Source of the DNA: Agriotes lineatus
Taxonomy: Eukaryota > Arthropoda > Insecta > Coleoptera > Elateridae
NCBI GenBank assembly: GCA_940337035.1
Contig: CALNHX010007422.1
Location: 1-64,000, forward strand
Direction of reading: 5' to 3'
DNA length: 64,000 nt
The notes beneath the pieces were generated by a model, which was not told where the DNA came from, ran no database searches, and worked only from the letters and a program-made list of their open reading frames with translations. Below, in pieces: positions 53,689-64,000 of this stretch; the first letter of the stretch is position 1, and every line of letters begins with the position of its first letter. Made by a program: the position numbers and the translations under genes.

Positions 53689-55067
53689 GGAAAAATGCAG
53701 TATCGTGGACCACTCATAAAAACCTTGACATTTTTCGCGCATACGGTGGTGAAACTGCGCATTTCCTACGCGCAGGTCATCTGTAACAGCGGTTCTCAAA
53801 CAACGTAGCTGAAAAGAATAATGAAGTGTAGTAGAATTAAATTACACGTATATATGAATATAATATAAAACGACTAACCTAACAAGTAAATGAAAAATTA
53901 CATAAGAAATTACACTAGAAACAAGAAAAACACTAACTACTACGTATTTACAAGAACTAAACTAACGTCTCTTCGTCCTTTGTGTGCGGCACATACACTT
54001 TTAAGTATGTCCTTAAAAAATCGAGAGACACTGTTGGCGGCTCCTTCTATTTCATGTCGTTACATAAATTCAGCCAAATATGGATCAAACATTTTCTTTT
54101 TGGCGATTTCTCTGTGGAAGTTTGGCTTTCACTTGCCGCCAAAGGCCCTCGATCGTATTTGTGTGACACGCGCTTACTAAATCTTTGAAACCAATTGAAT
54201 GGTTTACAGTTAAGTGCTGGAAACATTCACTTGCCAAGCAATCGTAAGATTTCCAGCAATCACTGTATATGGTGGTCCCTGGCTCAATTTCTGATAATTT
54301 GAAGAAGTTTTTCTGTGGACCTATTTTCCACAGTTGTTAAGAAACACTCCTTTGCTTCGCGACAGACGCCTCCAAAACCCCACTGGCCTTCCATCCGTTT
54401 GCCACGGATAAATTTCCGTTTGCCAAACTTCTATTCGTCTATTTCGACAATTTTGCCTACTCATATCTTGGCTATTTTTCCAAGTGGGATTTCTTCGCAA
54501 ACTTCCCTGCAGAATGCATACCAGTCAACAACGGTGTGGTCGCCGATTGAGAGCTCGTGCAACACGATACGTTGAGGGTACTCCAGTATCCAAAAATACG
54601 TTAAAAGGAGAACATCGGGCAACGTCATCTTCGAATCTGAAAAAAACTCCCTTCAGCTCGCCGAGGTCGCATCTCCACTGGTATCCTTCACTGCCGTTCA
54701 ATTCCACCAACTGCATCTTTTCCCCCTACGACGGACAATCGTAGGTTTTTGCAATCAAGCCCTCGCATTGTAGGTAGAAGATTAGCTCCAATTTCGTTTT
54801 TTTTATAAGCGCGAACATAGACATTAAATTAGTAACTTGTTCAGCCATGTTTCTTACTTGAGCAAAGAGCTCGTTTTTAGTTGAGTAATTCTGATTACAG
54901 GTTTACCTGTCATTATTTTTTATATGACATTTTACTTTTTATGACAGTACCATAACGAAGATTTATTTGAGGGGCACTGGGCAGTTACGGTCGCTCACAG
55001 TTTCACCAACGTATGCGCGAAAAATTTCAAGGTTTTTATGAGTGGTCCACGATACTGCGTTTTGCCC
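53689..55067 (-). mobile_element. Merlin (IS1016/ISXO2-type) DNA transposon, 1,379 bp
   Basis: Terminal inverted repeats of about 75 bp are shared (gcagtatcgtggaccactca followed by taaaaaccttga). The 9-bp duplication cattagttg occurs exactly at 53,680-53,688 and 55,068-55,076, as expected for Merlin (8-9 bp). The minus strand encodes a decayed DDE transposase. Confidence 0.9.
53960..54760 (-). pseudogene. ISXO2-like DDE transposase remnant (Merlin)
   Basis: Minus-strand translation gives, in order, a VDWYAFCREVCEE helix, VEIDE (first catalytic Asp-type position) with KFGKRK, EGQWGFGGVC, TTIYSDCWKSYDCL (second Asp) and VNHSIGFKDL...HTNTIEGLW (catalytic Glu/Trp region). These are the hallmark boxes of the family. 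Several stops and frame changes interrupt it, so it is inactive, but the order is complete. Confidence 0.82.
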
Positions 55068-55459
55068 CATTAGTTGAACTTCGCCTTTTTTCTGTATCCC
55101 AAAAAATAAAGCCATTTATTGTTATTATTATTAATATTTGTATTAATTACTTATTTAAATTCTGCTTCGCTCATTAAATTAATATAATCTTGACAAAAGT
55201 CATAATTTTATATGTATGTTTATATCACCAATAACAATGTGTGTATCAAGTTGTGTGCGGTCTGTAGATCGCACTTACAACAACTGTCCTGTCCAGCACC
55301 TGAATTGTAATTTTGATTATTTTAATTTGTCCTAAATTAATAATTTCGCATTTATAAGTATTGTTATAATTGACTATGTTATAATGGTCTTTATATATTA
55401 AAATAGTTTTATGTTATAACAATATTCATTATACATCATCTATTACATCCGACTTTTAC

Positions 55460-56340
55460 TATCTTCTTCTTCTTCGTCGTTTCTTCTTTATAGAAGAGTC
55501 GTGAACTCTTGACTTCGTTATTTGTTTTGGTTTCCTATTCTATGGACTATTGTTCTCCATCTTTCTCTGTTTCTTACTTTCCTTGCGGCTTGATGGACCA
55601 TACTGTTGGTGGTGTTCTTGATTAGATCTGTCCATCTTCTCGGGGACCTCCCGCGGGGCCTGGTTCCTTCTACTTTTCCTTGTATTATTAATCTTTCTAG
55701 ACCTTCGTTGTTTTGTCGAGTAATGTGCCCGAAAAGTCTTAGTATTCGTTGTTTTACAATTTGTGACAGGCGCTGTGGTTCGTTGATTTCTTGCAGGATT
55801 GAGACATTGGTCCTTCGTGCTGTCCATGGTATTCGGAGTATCCTTCTCCAGGTCCACATTTCACAGGCGTCAATTTTTTTTCTGTCTTCTGATTTTAGGG
55901 ACCACGTATAGCATAATCGGGAAGATGAGGGTTTTTATGAGTGTCTTTTTAGTGTTCATGGAGATGTCATTGTCTTTCCAGGTTTTCTGCAAGTCACGTG
56001 TAGCTCTTCTTGCCATTTCACATCTTCTTATAATTTCCAGGGAGCTGTTTCCTTCTTTGGTTATGAGGGCTCCTAAGTATACGAACTGATTCACTACCAC
56101 ACAACTTCTTATTTGCACAATGTCTGGTCTGCTATTGTTTGCGCGGTCGATGATCGTGATTTTTGTTTTATTTTCGTTGATTTCTAGGCCATAGTTGTGA
56201 CTTTCTTGTTGTAGTATGTGTAGAAGCTCTTCTAGTTCTTCTTCGTTATTTGCGAATAGGGCGGTATCATGCTCGTATCTTAAATTATGTATTTTATGTC
56301 CGCCGTTGTTGCAAGTTATTCAGCTTCTCCTTTATTTCAG
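55460..56340 (-). pseudogene. 5'-truncated LINE (APE-type), 3' half of ORF2
   Basis: On the minus strand, from about 56,330 downward: a degraded catalytic box (LRYEHDTALFAN in place of F/Y-A-D-D), then IQQESH-like and ENKTKITII, FVYLGALITKEGNSSLEI (open frame 55,870-56,118) and a C-terminal segment RRILRIPWTARRTNVSIL (55,518-55,859). The tail has gaa repeats near 55,465. Broken in several places. Confidence 0.78.
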
Positions 56341-58078
56341 TATTTTCTTGGACGATCTTCTGATTTTCCTCTTCTAATCAATGTTCTAATTAAACATTAG
56401 TTATACCGAAATTATGTTTTTTCAAACAGCAACAGCATTTTTCTCGAAAATCTTAAAGTTACAATTACAGCATCTAGCTAAACCGCTTTATTGTTTTAAT
56501 AATGCATGTGGTGGACTACCGCCAATTTTGAATATTTAAATATATTTAATTAAATATTTAAATAATATTTCAAAGATATTTAAAAGTGTGTATGCATAAA
56601 GTACCATCCATTTTGCGTAACTTACATGCAATAAGTTAAGAAAGCGGGTGTGAAATAAAGGTTGAGTACCTGTACGTTAGCACCGTAGCAATGCTGTAAG
56701 CGAGCTATGCTGTCTATCGCCAGTTGTCAATTGTATCGTAGGCGAATACATGAATGTTTTCTTATCGCGAGACGTAACGTCACGAGCAAGCCAAACTCTT
56801 GTTTGATGCCGCTCTCACCTTTACAACTCTGCCCGACGATAAATGTATTTTTCTAAATTTTATTCTAACAGAGTTATGAATTTTACTTATTTGCTAAGTA
56901 GGCTGCAGTTAGCCGGTGAAGTAAAATAAACTGTTCAGATATTCTGCAAAGTAAGACATATGTTAGAGTTGAGCACACACTTCCCGTCGTCAAGGGGAAA
57001 TTTTCCTAATGACATTCCCCTATTGAATCACACGTTAGATGGCGCCTACAAGAATTACACGAATTTGTTCCCGTAGCTGTCTAAGCATAATTGTTTTGAA
57101 TAGCGCGAAGCGAGCTATTTCTTTCAACCTCCGATGCATCCTCTCCCACTGAACTAATTCGAGCAACATTTAAACTGGTTGCTTGTAGCAGCATCAAAAC
57201 TACTAATCTACTACAAAATCCTTTAGAAATAGCTAGAGTACAATGCAACATTTTAATAGCTAATCTGAACTCAAGAATTTACAAAGGCAATTTCTCCCTC
57301 TCCGTGTCTCTACAGTCCTATCGAACCTCGACCTCTTTGAATTTCTTCCTCCACACATTCCTATCTACGTCGAGGACTCCCTCTTGTTTGTGTACCTTCA
57401 AAACGTGCTTTTTGGATCAATTTTGCTGGTCTGATTGTTACGGTATTAAAAGAACTTTACGACACCCACCCAAGGTGAGCATCGCACCACGGAATCAGTC
57501 CTGAAAAACTGGCACACTTGCCCTGAAATCGGTTCGAAATAGGCTAATAGGCCACGGCTGGAACGCTCAGGGAGTCGGGCGTGAGTCACACGATACGTTC
57601 TGGGCAAGCGTGTTGCGGCATAATATATATATATAGGGTATGTCGAAATTATGAGGGCGCCACCAAGCCTGTCTTAACCCGGCTAACCGGGCCTGGACGG
57701 TTAGACGGGAGCGAAGCACGCAAAATACTCCGCCGATAGGATTACTCAAGAATTGCAAGGTCAAATAACAATTTCGGGATTGCCTTATGCAAGGATTGTA
57801 ATTAGGTGTCAATCCGACCGCGACTACGCAGCTGTCTTACCCACCTGTACGCTCAAAGCTCCCTCGTTCCGTCGCACAATAATCAGTACAATGAAGGGGG
57901 CGCTTATCTGAAACAGAACATGCACAAGTCGAAACAAAACAATAGTTCCCTTAGCTAACAAATCATGTATTGACTAACGGGTTTACAATGGGGCAGCAGA
58001 GTGCGTCGCACTATATCTATAAATGGATTATAACTAAGGACACCAGCTGGCGCGCGCTCTAAACTTAGCGACAGATGT
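56341..58078. other. Non-coding region, no feature identified
   Basis: No gene or repeat recognised. A patch at 57,500-57,830 is richer in GC, with short open frames on both strands lacking recognisable domains. Confidence 0.35.
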
Positions 58079-58121
58079 TGAACAGTAATGAACAGTAATG
58101 AACAGTAATGAGCAGTAATGA
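58079..58121. repeat. 10-bp tandem repeat (aacagtaatg)4
   Basis: Four units, the last with agcagtaatg. It directly precedes the 91-bp array. Confidence 0.85.
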
Positions 58122-58124
58122 GTA

Positions 58125-58560
58125 CAAATATGCTGGCGCGACGCCTTATGCAGCGAACAGCAAAGATCAAATTAGCACTCGCGACATGGACAGTCTGCGA
58201 TTCTGAATGAATGTACAAATATGCTGGCGCGACGCCTTATGCAGCGAACAGCAAAGATCAAATTAGCACTCGCGACATGGACAGTCTGCAATTCTGAATG
58301 AATGCACAAATATGCTGGCGCGACGCCTTATGCAGCGAACAGCAAAGATCAAATTAGCACTCGCGACATGGACAGTCTGCGATTCTGAATGAATGTACAA
58401 ATATGCTGGCCCGACGCCTTATGCAGCGAACAGCAAAGATCAAATTAGCACTCGCGACATGGACAGTCTGCAATTCTGAATGAATGCACAAATATGCTGG
58501 CGCGACGCTTTATGCAGCGAACAGCAAAGATCAAATTAGCACTCGCGACATGGACAAATA
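58125..58560. repeat. 91-bp tandem array, five units, alternating variants
   Basis: tgctggcgcgacgc starts recur at 58,131, 58,222, 58,313, 58,404 and 58,495, an exact 91-bp period. Variant bases (gtacaa or gcacaa at the start, tctgcga or tctgcaa near the end) alternate between units 2-5, giving a 182-bp higher-order period. The last unit is truncated. No transcript signals. Confidence 0.92.
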
Positions 58561-59749
58561 TGACGACAGTGCCTGTAGGCACCAGAGATGTGACGGCTCG
58601 CTCGCGTTCACAGCGGTAATCAGTTCAAAGACACATACCTTAATATGTAGGCGGTTAGGGAACCTGGTACAGTTGAGTTGCGACAGGCTGCAGTCTTAGG
58701 TGGCAGGTACCTTCGATGTTCGACGGCTATAGGGATGAGTGCACATCCGCCACAATGGCGACGTGAGACGCGTCAGGACGCGTACGACGGGACGACGAAA
58801 AATGGGCCACCTTCGTTCTGCGGGACAGATCCTCGTAGGTCGAGATGAAGGGGGCACGACCCCTTATTTACGGAAGCAGGAACTGGGCTCAAAAACACCC
58901 ACGCTACGCCGAAGACAATTCGAAACTCACACTCACAACCACCACACAAGCGTTCTCTGCAACGGGCTGCGGTCAACTGCCACTTAAGGCGAAAACGTTT
59001 GTCACATAATTGCTGAAGCAGCACTCGACGGGAAAAAGGCTGACGCCCCCGCCAAAGGCGGGAGCGCCGCACGAACTCACACACTATCCGACCTCTTACT
59101 CGATCGACGGCTCTCGGCTGAATGCCCAGAGGGAAGCGCTGGCACGGGTCACCTTGGTCGCATCCCCACGTGACTAAACCTCGGCAGCCAATCGCGGGGC
59201 GATAAAATGAAACAAATTAATGCCGGCACCAATGGTATCACGCCTCAACGGCGTGCTTTCTAGAAGATTCGGAATTCTTGCGGGCGATACGCTCGGCTGC
59301 CACAGCGCCATCAGAGGGGAGCTCCAACCGACGGGAAATGCTGCGTTTGGGGCCAAATATGTGCGAAATCATGATTCTGGAATTAGGCGATGGAGCCAAA
59401 TAAAGAACTAAAAGGGTTTAGCATACGAGCACGCTGCCCTAAAGCCTAGTTGGCTATTTAAAATACCAAAATGACCTAACATGATTTCTGGAATTCTGAT
59501 CAGGTGTCCGGCCAATTGCAATCTTATTAGCTTGTTAGTTATCAGGTGCAGTGAGTATACTTTGTATATTGTTGTGTTTAGTGATAGCTGCACATTTGAA
59601 CTAGCCATATAATTATGTAGTGACTATTCTACTTCGAGCTTGCCCTTAATTAATGCAATGCACCATGTTAATAAACCTATAATTACGTTCAAATAAATTA
59701 TTTCAATTAAGTACTCTTATTCAGGGTGGTTCGCCAAATCTAGATCTCT
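58561..59749. other. GC-richer region, no gene recognised
   Basis: Open frames on both strands between 58,739 and 59,411 have no recognisable protein domain. It may belong with the 91-bp array to one unidentified repeat element. Confidence 0.35.
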
Positions 59750-59754
59750 ATTAG

Positions 59755-61189
59755 TTGAAGTTTAAATTTTTATTTTTACTCTTTCCTCCATACTTTATAA
59801 GCTCTGCTGCTTTGTTGTTCACTCCCGGTGCTTTGTTATTTTTCATGTCATCTATGCTTTCCTTTACTTCCTGTAGGGTTGAGTCTTCTATTATCGGTTC
59901 AGCTGTATGGCATGGGGATTGCTCAAACCGTTTCTTCTTTGTGCGGTGATCACTTAGCAACTCGGAAAAATGTTCTTTCCATCTTGCTAGTTGAAGTTAT
60001 CGGTTGCTGGTAACCTTTATAATTCTGTATAATTGTCTATTCTCTTGGTTTTTATTAGCTTGTTTTATTTTTCTGTCAGTAGTCTCATTAGCATGTCTCT
60101 TTTCCTCTGTCTACAGAGGTAGATTTCAATTATTGCTATTGTAGGTGTTTGAAATAGTGTCTTTTGTGTTTAATTTCGTTTGTGTATTGCCTTTTGGCAT
60201 TCGTAGTACCACCATGCTTCTTTCCTCTTGATCTAGCTAATTCCTAGCACTTATTCTGCGTAAGTTATTCTTTAGTCCACATTTTCTCAACCCCTTTTGC
60301 TCGTCACTTTTCTCATTATCTACGTTCCCTCTTAAGTGTTCTCCAAACATTCCCTGAGTCTCTTCTCCCTTAAGCTTGTGTGTGTTATAGCTTGGTATTG
60401 TGTCTTCTCATTATTCTTATATCTGTGACACTAGAGTAATGCTTAACCGTTATCAACACATGGCCAATTTGGTTGCGTGTTAGCTCCGTCCGGTGATGTC
60501 TAGGTACCCTTATAAATTTGTTTATGGCGAAAAGTAGCGCTTCTTACTATCATGCTTTTGAATGCGGTTCTTTCTCTATTGTCGTTCGTTATATCGGCAA
60601 AACTGTGTTTTCCAATTGTTGGTAGGTAAGCTTATTATTTTCTTCTTTTGACGTTAAAGTCTCCTATTATACTCTTAACATCATTCCTTGGTGTATTACC
60701 TATTGGTTCTTCTAAGGTGGAGTGGAACAGTTTGTTAACGTAAGCCTCTTTCTCTTCAGAGAGGTGGCGAACTGATAATTTAGCTTTTACCCGTAGGCAG
60801 CGTATTCTCCCATTAATTGGTTCAAAGTATATTATTTTATCCTGGAGGTGTTTACCTAACATAAATCCGACTCTAGATTCAAAAGAGTTATTCGTTATTC
60901 CACTATAGTAGATATACCAGTCTGGTAATTTTTTGCTTTGCCGTAATATATGTATTCTAATATTCCATGAGTCAAATCTTTTGTTCTTTACTTTAATCGT
61001 AGTCTGTGCAGCCGTTCTTTTATAGGCAACATTAAAGAATTCGTAACTGAACTTTTCTCCTGGAAAAAGGTTGTAAACTCCAGTTGTACCACCCATAAAC
61101 GAAGGATTGACAAGGCCTCGGCCAGCTCTTTTAACTATCGGCAGAAAATGGCGTAGTGTAAGGACTAGGCTGATAAATGCTTCGGGCAT
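59755..61189 (-). pseudogene. LINE fragment: APE endonuclease and start of reverse transcriptase
   Basis: The minus-strand frame 60,635-61,189 carries WNIRIHILRQSKKL, NSFESRVGFMLGKHLQDKII, and DVKSIIGDFNVK (the conserved GDFN of APE endonucleases), but the central part between the Arg-Gln-Ser box and YYIYYSG-like sequence is deleted in frame. About 60,420-60,560 gives TRNQIGHVLI-type sequence (SDHxxV region). The open frame 59,751-59,960 gives EVKESIDDMKNNKAPGVNNK, the N-terminal RT box. It ends abruptly near 59,755. Confidence 0.8.
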
Positions 61190-61379
61190 TTAAATTAAAC
61201 AGAAAATTAATTAAAAAAATTGCAATAACGTTAGTTTGGCTATTTCTAACTATTGTACGTGTATACGTTTGGAGTATTCAAATTGGTTTTGTTAATCTAT
61301 TTTGTATTGTATCTAGTTAGGTGTACGTGAACCATATATGTATGTACAATTTTACAGCTGACGTTGCCTTTCCCCTCTC

Positions 61380-62477
61380 AATCGATACCTCCAGTTCTCT
61401 CTGTCCCTCACTCTCCCTCCGTCAAACCTCTTCTCTCCATGGCCTCGTGTACTTCGTCTGTCCATGACATTCTGGGTCGACCTCTCTTCTTCCTCCCTAC
61501 TGGGCTCCAGTCGGTAATTTTGTAACTCCATCTATTCGCATTTGTTCTTCTAACACGGTCCAATCTAGTAAGTCAAAAACATCTTTGCCAAAATTGCATC
61601 TCCGTCGCTGTAATTTTACTCTTATTTCGTTTATTTATTATCCAGTTTTCAGCTCCATACGTCATAATGCTTCGTATCATAGTATCCTATATTTTCCTTT
61701 TTGTAGTTTTGGTGATGTGTCGGTCCCATAGGATCGAGTTTAATTGTTGTATGCATGATCTGGTCTGACCCAGTCTGTTATTTATTTTTTCTTCCGTTGT
61801 AGTGCTTTTTGATATTGTGAAGCCAAGATATTTGAATTTATTGCTTCCCGTTTTTCGTGTGTGCTCATTAATTTCAAGATCCGTTATAATTTTTTGTGTG
61901 GTTGACAAATATTCTGTTTTGTTAAAATTTATTTCAAGTCCATTATTGGTCTATTCGTCTTTCAATTTTCGTAACTTAGGTCTTCTTCATCCTGCGCGAT
62001 TACCACCTGGTCATCGGCGCGAAGCTCAGTGTGTATAGGTTTGTTCCGCACTGGTATTTCCATACGTTCACATTTCCCCTTCCAGTCCTTGAGCATGTGT
62101 TCCAGAAATATTTTAAGTAGATTTGGAGATGTAGAGCATCCTTGTAGCAGCCCCTTGGATTTTCTTAAATTTGTTTCCTATCCTTTTTGTTGTACTTTAA
62201 TGGCTACCATATTGTTTTTGTACAGTCATTTCACACTTCGTATCAGTTTTTCTCTTACACCTATTTCTTTCATCGCTTCCCACAGTTTAATTCTTGGTAC
62301 TGAGTCGTAGGCCTTTTTCAGATCTATAAATGCCAAATGTACCCCTTTATTCTTCGCCTCCTTTTTTTCAATAACCTGTTGTAGGGTGTAAATTTGGTCT
62401 ATGCATGATCTTCCCCTAGTGAATCCAGCCTGGTCTTCTCTACGTGAACCAATAAAGTAAAAATGGAATCTGGACAC
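61380..62477 (-). pseudogene. Second LINE fragment: reverse transcriptase palm to C-terminus
   Basis: Minus-strand frame 62,226-62,477 reads DQAGFTRGRSCIDQIYTLQQ, FIDLKKAYDSVPR (first catalytic Asp region). The frame 61,687-61,908 reads FKYLGFTIS and the C-terminal connection, and about 61,400-61,560 gives the RGRPR-type tail. Stops separate the pieces. Same general family as the neighbouring copy. Confidence 0.78.
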
Positions 62478-62505
62478 AGTTATTGATAATAACTAAATAA
62501 TAGTA

Positions 62506-63050
62506 ATTTTTTGCATAGTGATCGTGAAAGTCGTCTTTTTTTTAACGAAAAATCGTATTGAAAGTTGCACTTTTTTTAACGCAAAAATCGTGAAAAAAGT
62601 ACATTTTTTAAACAATTTTATTGAAATTTAAATTTGACAGTTGTCAATTCCGAAGGCTTCGCCCTCGTTATCAAATTGCAAATTCATGAAAAAAAGTATG
62701 ACTTTCAAAACTAGTTGTACAAATTACTATTGTGCTAGTTTTGAAAATCATACTTTTTTCATGAATTTGCAGTTTCATTAACGAGGTCGAAGCCCTCGTT
62801 AATCAAGCAAATGAATGAAAAAAGGGACTTTCAAAGCGTGTTGTACACGTAGTTTTTTTGCATAGTGACCTCTTGTAACTCGAAGTTTAGTCGAAATGGA
62901 CTTCGGAATTAACAACTGTCAAACTGACATTTCAATAAGATAGTTAAAAAAGTGTACTTTTTCACGATTTGCGTTAAAAAAGTGGTACTTTCAATACAAT
63001 TTTTCGTTAAAAAGAGAAGACTTTCATTATCATTATGCAAAAAAAGAATT
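62506..63050. repeat. 545-bp foldback MITE
   Basis: tttttgcatagtgatcgtga at the left pairs with tcattatcattatgcaaaaa at the right, continuing inward through ttaacgaaaaatcgtattgaaag/ctttcaatacaatttttcgttaa over about 130 bp. A second internal palindrome (gcaaattcatgaaaaaaagt...acttttttcatgaatttgc, about 62,678-62,772) sits inside. Open frames here are by-products. Confidence 0.82.
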
Positions 63051-64000
63051 TTGCATTTTATTAAATACTGAAAACATCGGAGCAATAGAAGGTAGATATA
63101 CCCAAAGAGACTGAAATTGGCATGGATGAAATGCAATTAATACTGTTAAAAATAAAGAACAAGGAAGATCCAGGTAAAGACGTCGTTGGGATGGGTATGG
63201 CTAAAAATAGTAACAACCCGTCTCCCAAATGAAATGGATATGTATCAATTGCAAGAGTAAGCTGCTCTTATAAAGGGATTCAATAGTACTATATATCACC
63301 TACAGACAACTACAATACTAATTGAAAAGAAAACGAATATACATGTTTTCAATAAGTGCATTACACTAGTTCTAACTTATGCCTTCAAAACCGTGACACC
63401 GAGAACCAATAAAATACATGTTACCTACTCAACGAAGCCATGTTCAAAACAAGTATCAAAAACAAAGGACTGGGGTTAAATACGTTTAGAGGTTATTTAC
63501 AATAAATAAAAATGTCGAAAACTCCAAAAGAACATTAAAAAAGACTAAAGTCACGACAGAAAAGTAAAAAAAAAGGAAGACCAAGGTAAAGAAGAAAAAA
63601 CCAACAAAAAAACAATCAAAATGGGACCAGGAAAATGAATAAAGTTTGAAATTTGCGGTATATTATAGAAAACACCACAAGAAGAAAGTAGCTTCAGCGG
63701 AGGAATGAAATGATATAATGACAATAAATCGTTAAGGATGTTGGATACCGCACGTAGTGACAGCTGTGTTGGATATTGAATACGAGAAAATGCGCTAAAT
63801 CTAACTAGAAGTGCATACCGTTGTCATAAATCTCGCGGGAGCCCAAGGCATAATTTGTAGGCTTTTTAAATAAAACTGTTTTTGCAGTCTTTCATTCCAC
63901 AGAGCGGCGTATCGTAAAGTACATCTGATTTCTTGGCTCATTCCGGGAGGCGTCGCGGCGGCGAACGGCGTCGCCCGCTGCGTTCGGCGAAAATGAACTC
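63051..64000. other. AT-rich end of window, possible LINE debris
   Basis: 63,090-63,180 faintly resembles the N-terminal RT box of a LINE (LKIKNKEDPGKD). The last 120 bp become GC-rich and could start a different region, but the window ends. No firm feature. Confidence 0.3.

Noticed and set aside
58125..58560. Possible CRISPR array from regular 91-bp spacing
   Set aside because: The whole 91-bp unit is conserved, without variable spacers; it is a tandem satellite.

Overview
This window looks like a repeat-dense, AT-rich arthropod genome, most likely an insect. The evidence is a Polinton/Maverick of the insect type, a Bel/Pao LTR element, Merlin and hAT DNA transposons, APE-type LINEs, a Penelope remnant and tRNA-related repeats. 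I see no host protein-coding gene with confidence, and no bacterial or organellar sequence. The species cannot be named from the sequence alone.

Positions 41-15,778 hold a nearly complete Polinton (virus-like DNA element) with long terminal inverted repeats and an imperfect 6-bp target duplication. Rightward: a protein-primed family-B DNA polymerase (N-terminus missing, one frameshift) and a 241-aa protein of unknown role. Leftward, from 11,148 down to 5,819: a phospholipase-A2-domain virion-type protein, a tiny basic ORF, an adenain-like cysteine protease, two small overlapping ORFs, a penton-like minor capsid protein, a 72-aa ORF, the double-jelly-roll major capsid protein, a conserved 175-aa protein and a Pro-rich acidic protein. 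Rightward again from 11,196: the packaging ATPase, a 305-aa conserved Polinton protein, a small coiled protein, a retroviral-type integrase with a chromodomain, and a 105-aa protein. The set covers replication, integration, maturation, packaging and capsid. It also carries a well-formed tRNA-Leu(UAA) gene next to the right inverted repeat, and tandem decamer arrays in front of two leftward genes.

Positions 15.8-25.2 kb are mostly non-coding, with two adjacent hairpin MITE-like repeats (16.5-16.8 kb), a GT microsatellite, a tRNA-related repeat with an exact 118-bp tandem duplication (21.6-22.45 kb), and a decayed LINE (23.8-24.7 kb). Positions 25,197-31,862 form one giant foldback: two arms of about 3 kb around a loop of about 60 bp, with a tRNA-like sequence in each arm and no coding capacity.

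Positions 34,014-40,759 are a hAT element with an 8-bp target duplication (7/8), a decayed transposase near its right end and a nested tRNA-like short element. Positions 41,894-47,075 are a Bel/Pao element on the minus strand with two 711-bp LTRs, a 4-bp target duplication, a tRNA-Tyr-type primer site and a single 1,210-codon ORF that keeps gag and protease but has lost reverse transcriptase, RNase H and integrase.

From 47.1 kb to the end there are further decayed elements: LINEs on both strands, a Penelope GIY-YIG fragment (51.3 kb), a Merlin/ISXO2-type transposon with a 9-bp target duplication (53,689-55,067), several foldback MITEs, and a 91-bp tandem array with alternating variants (58.1-58.56 kb).
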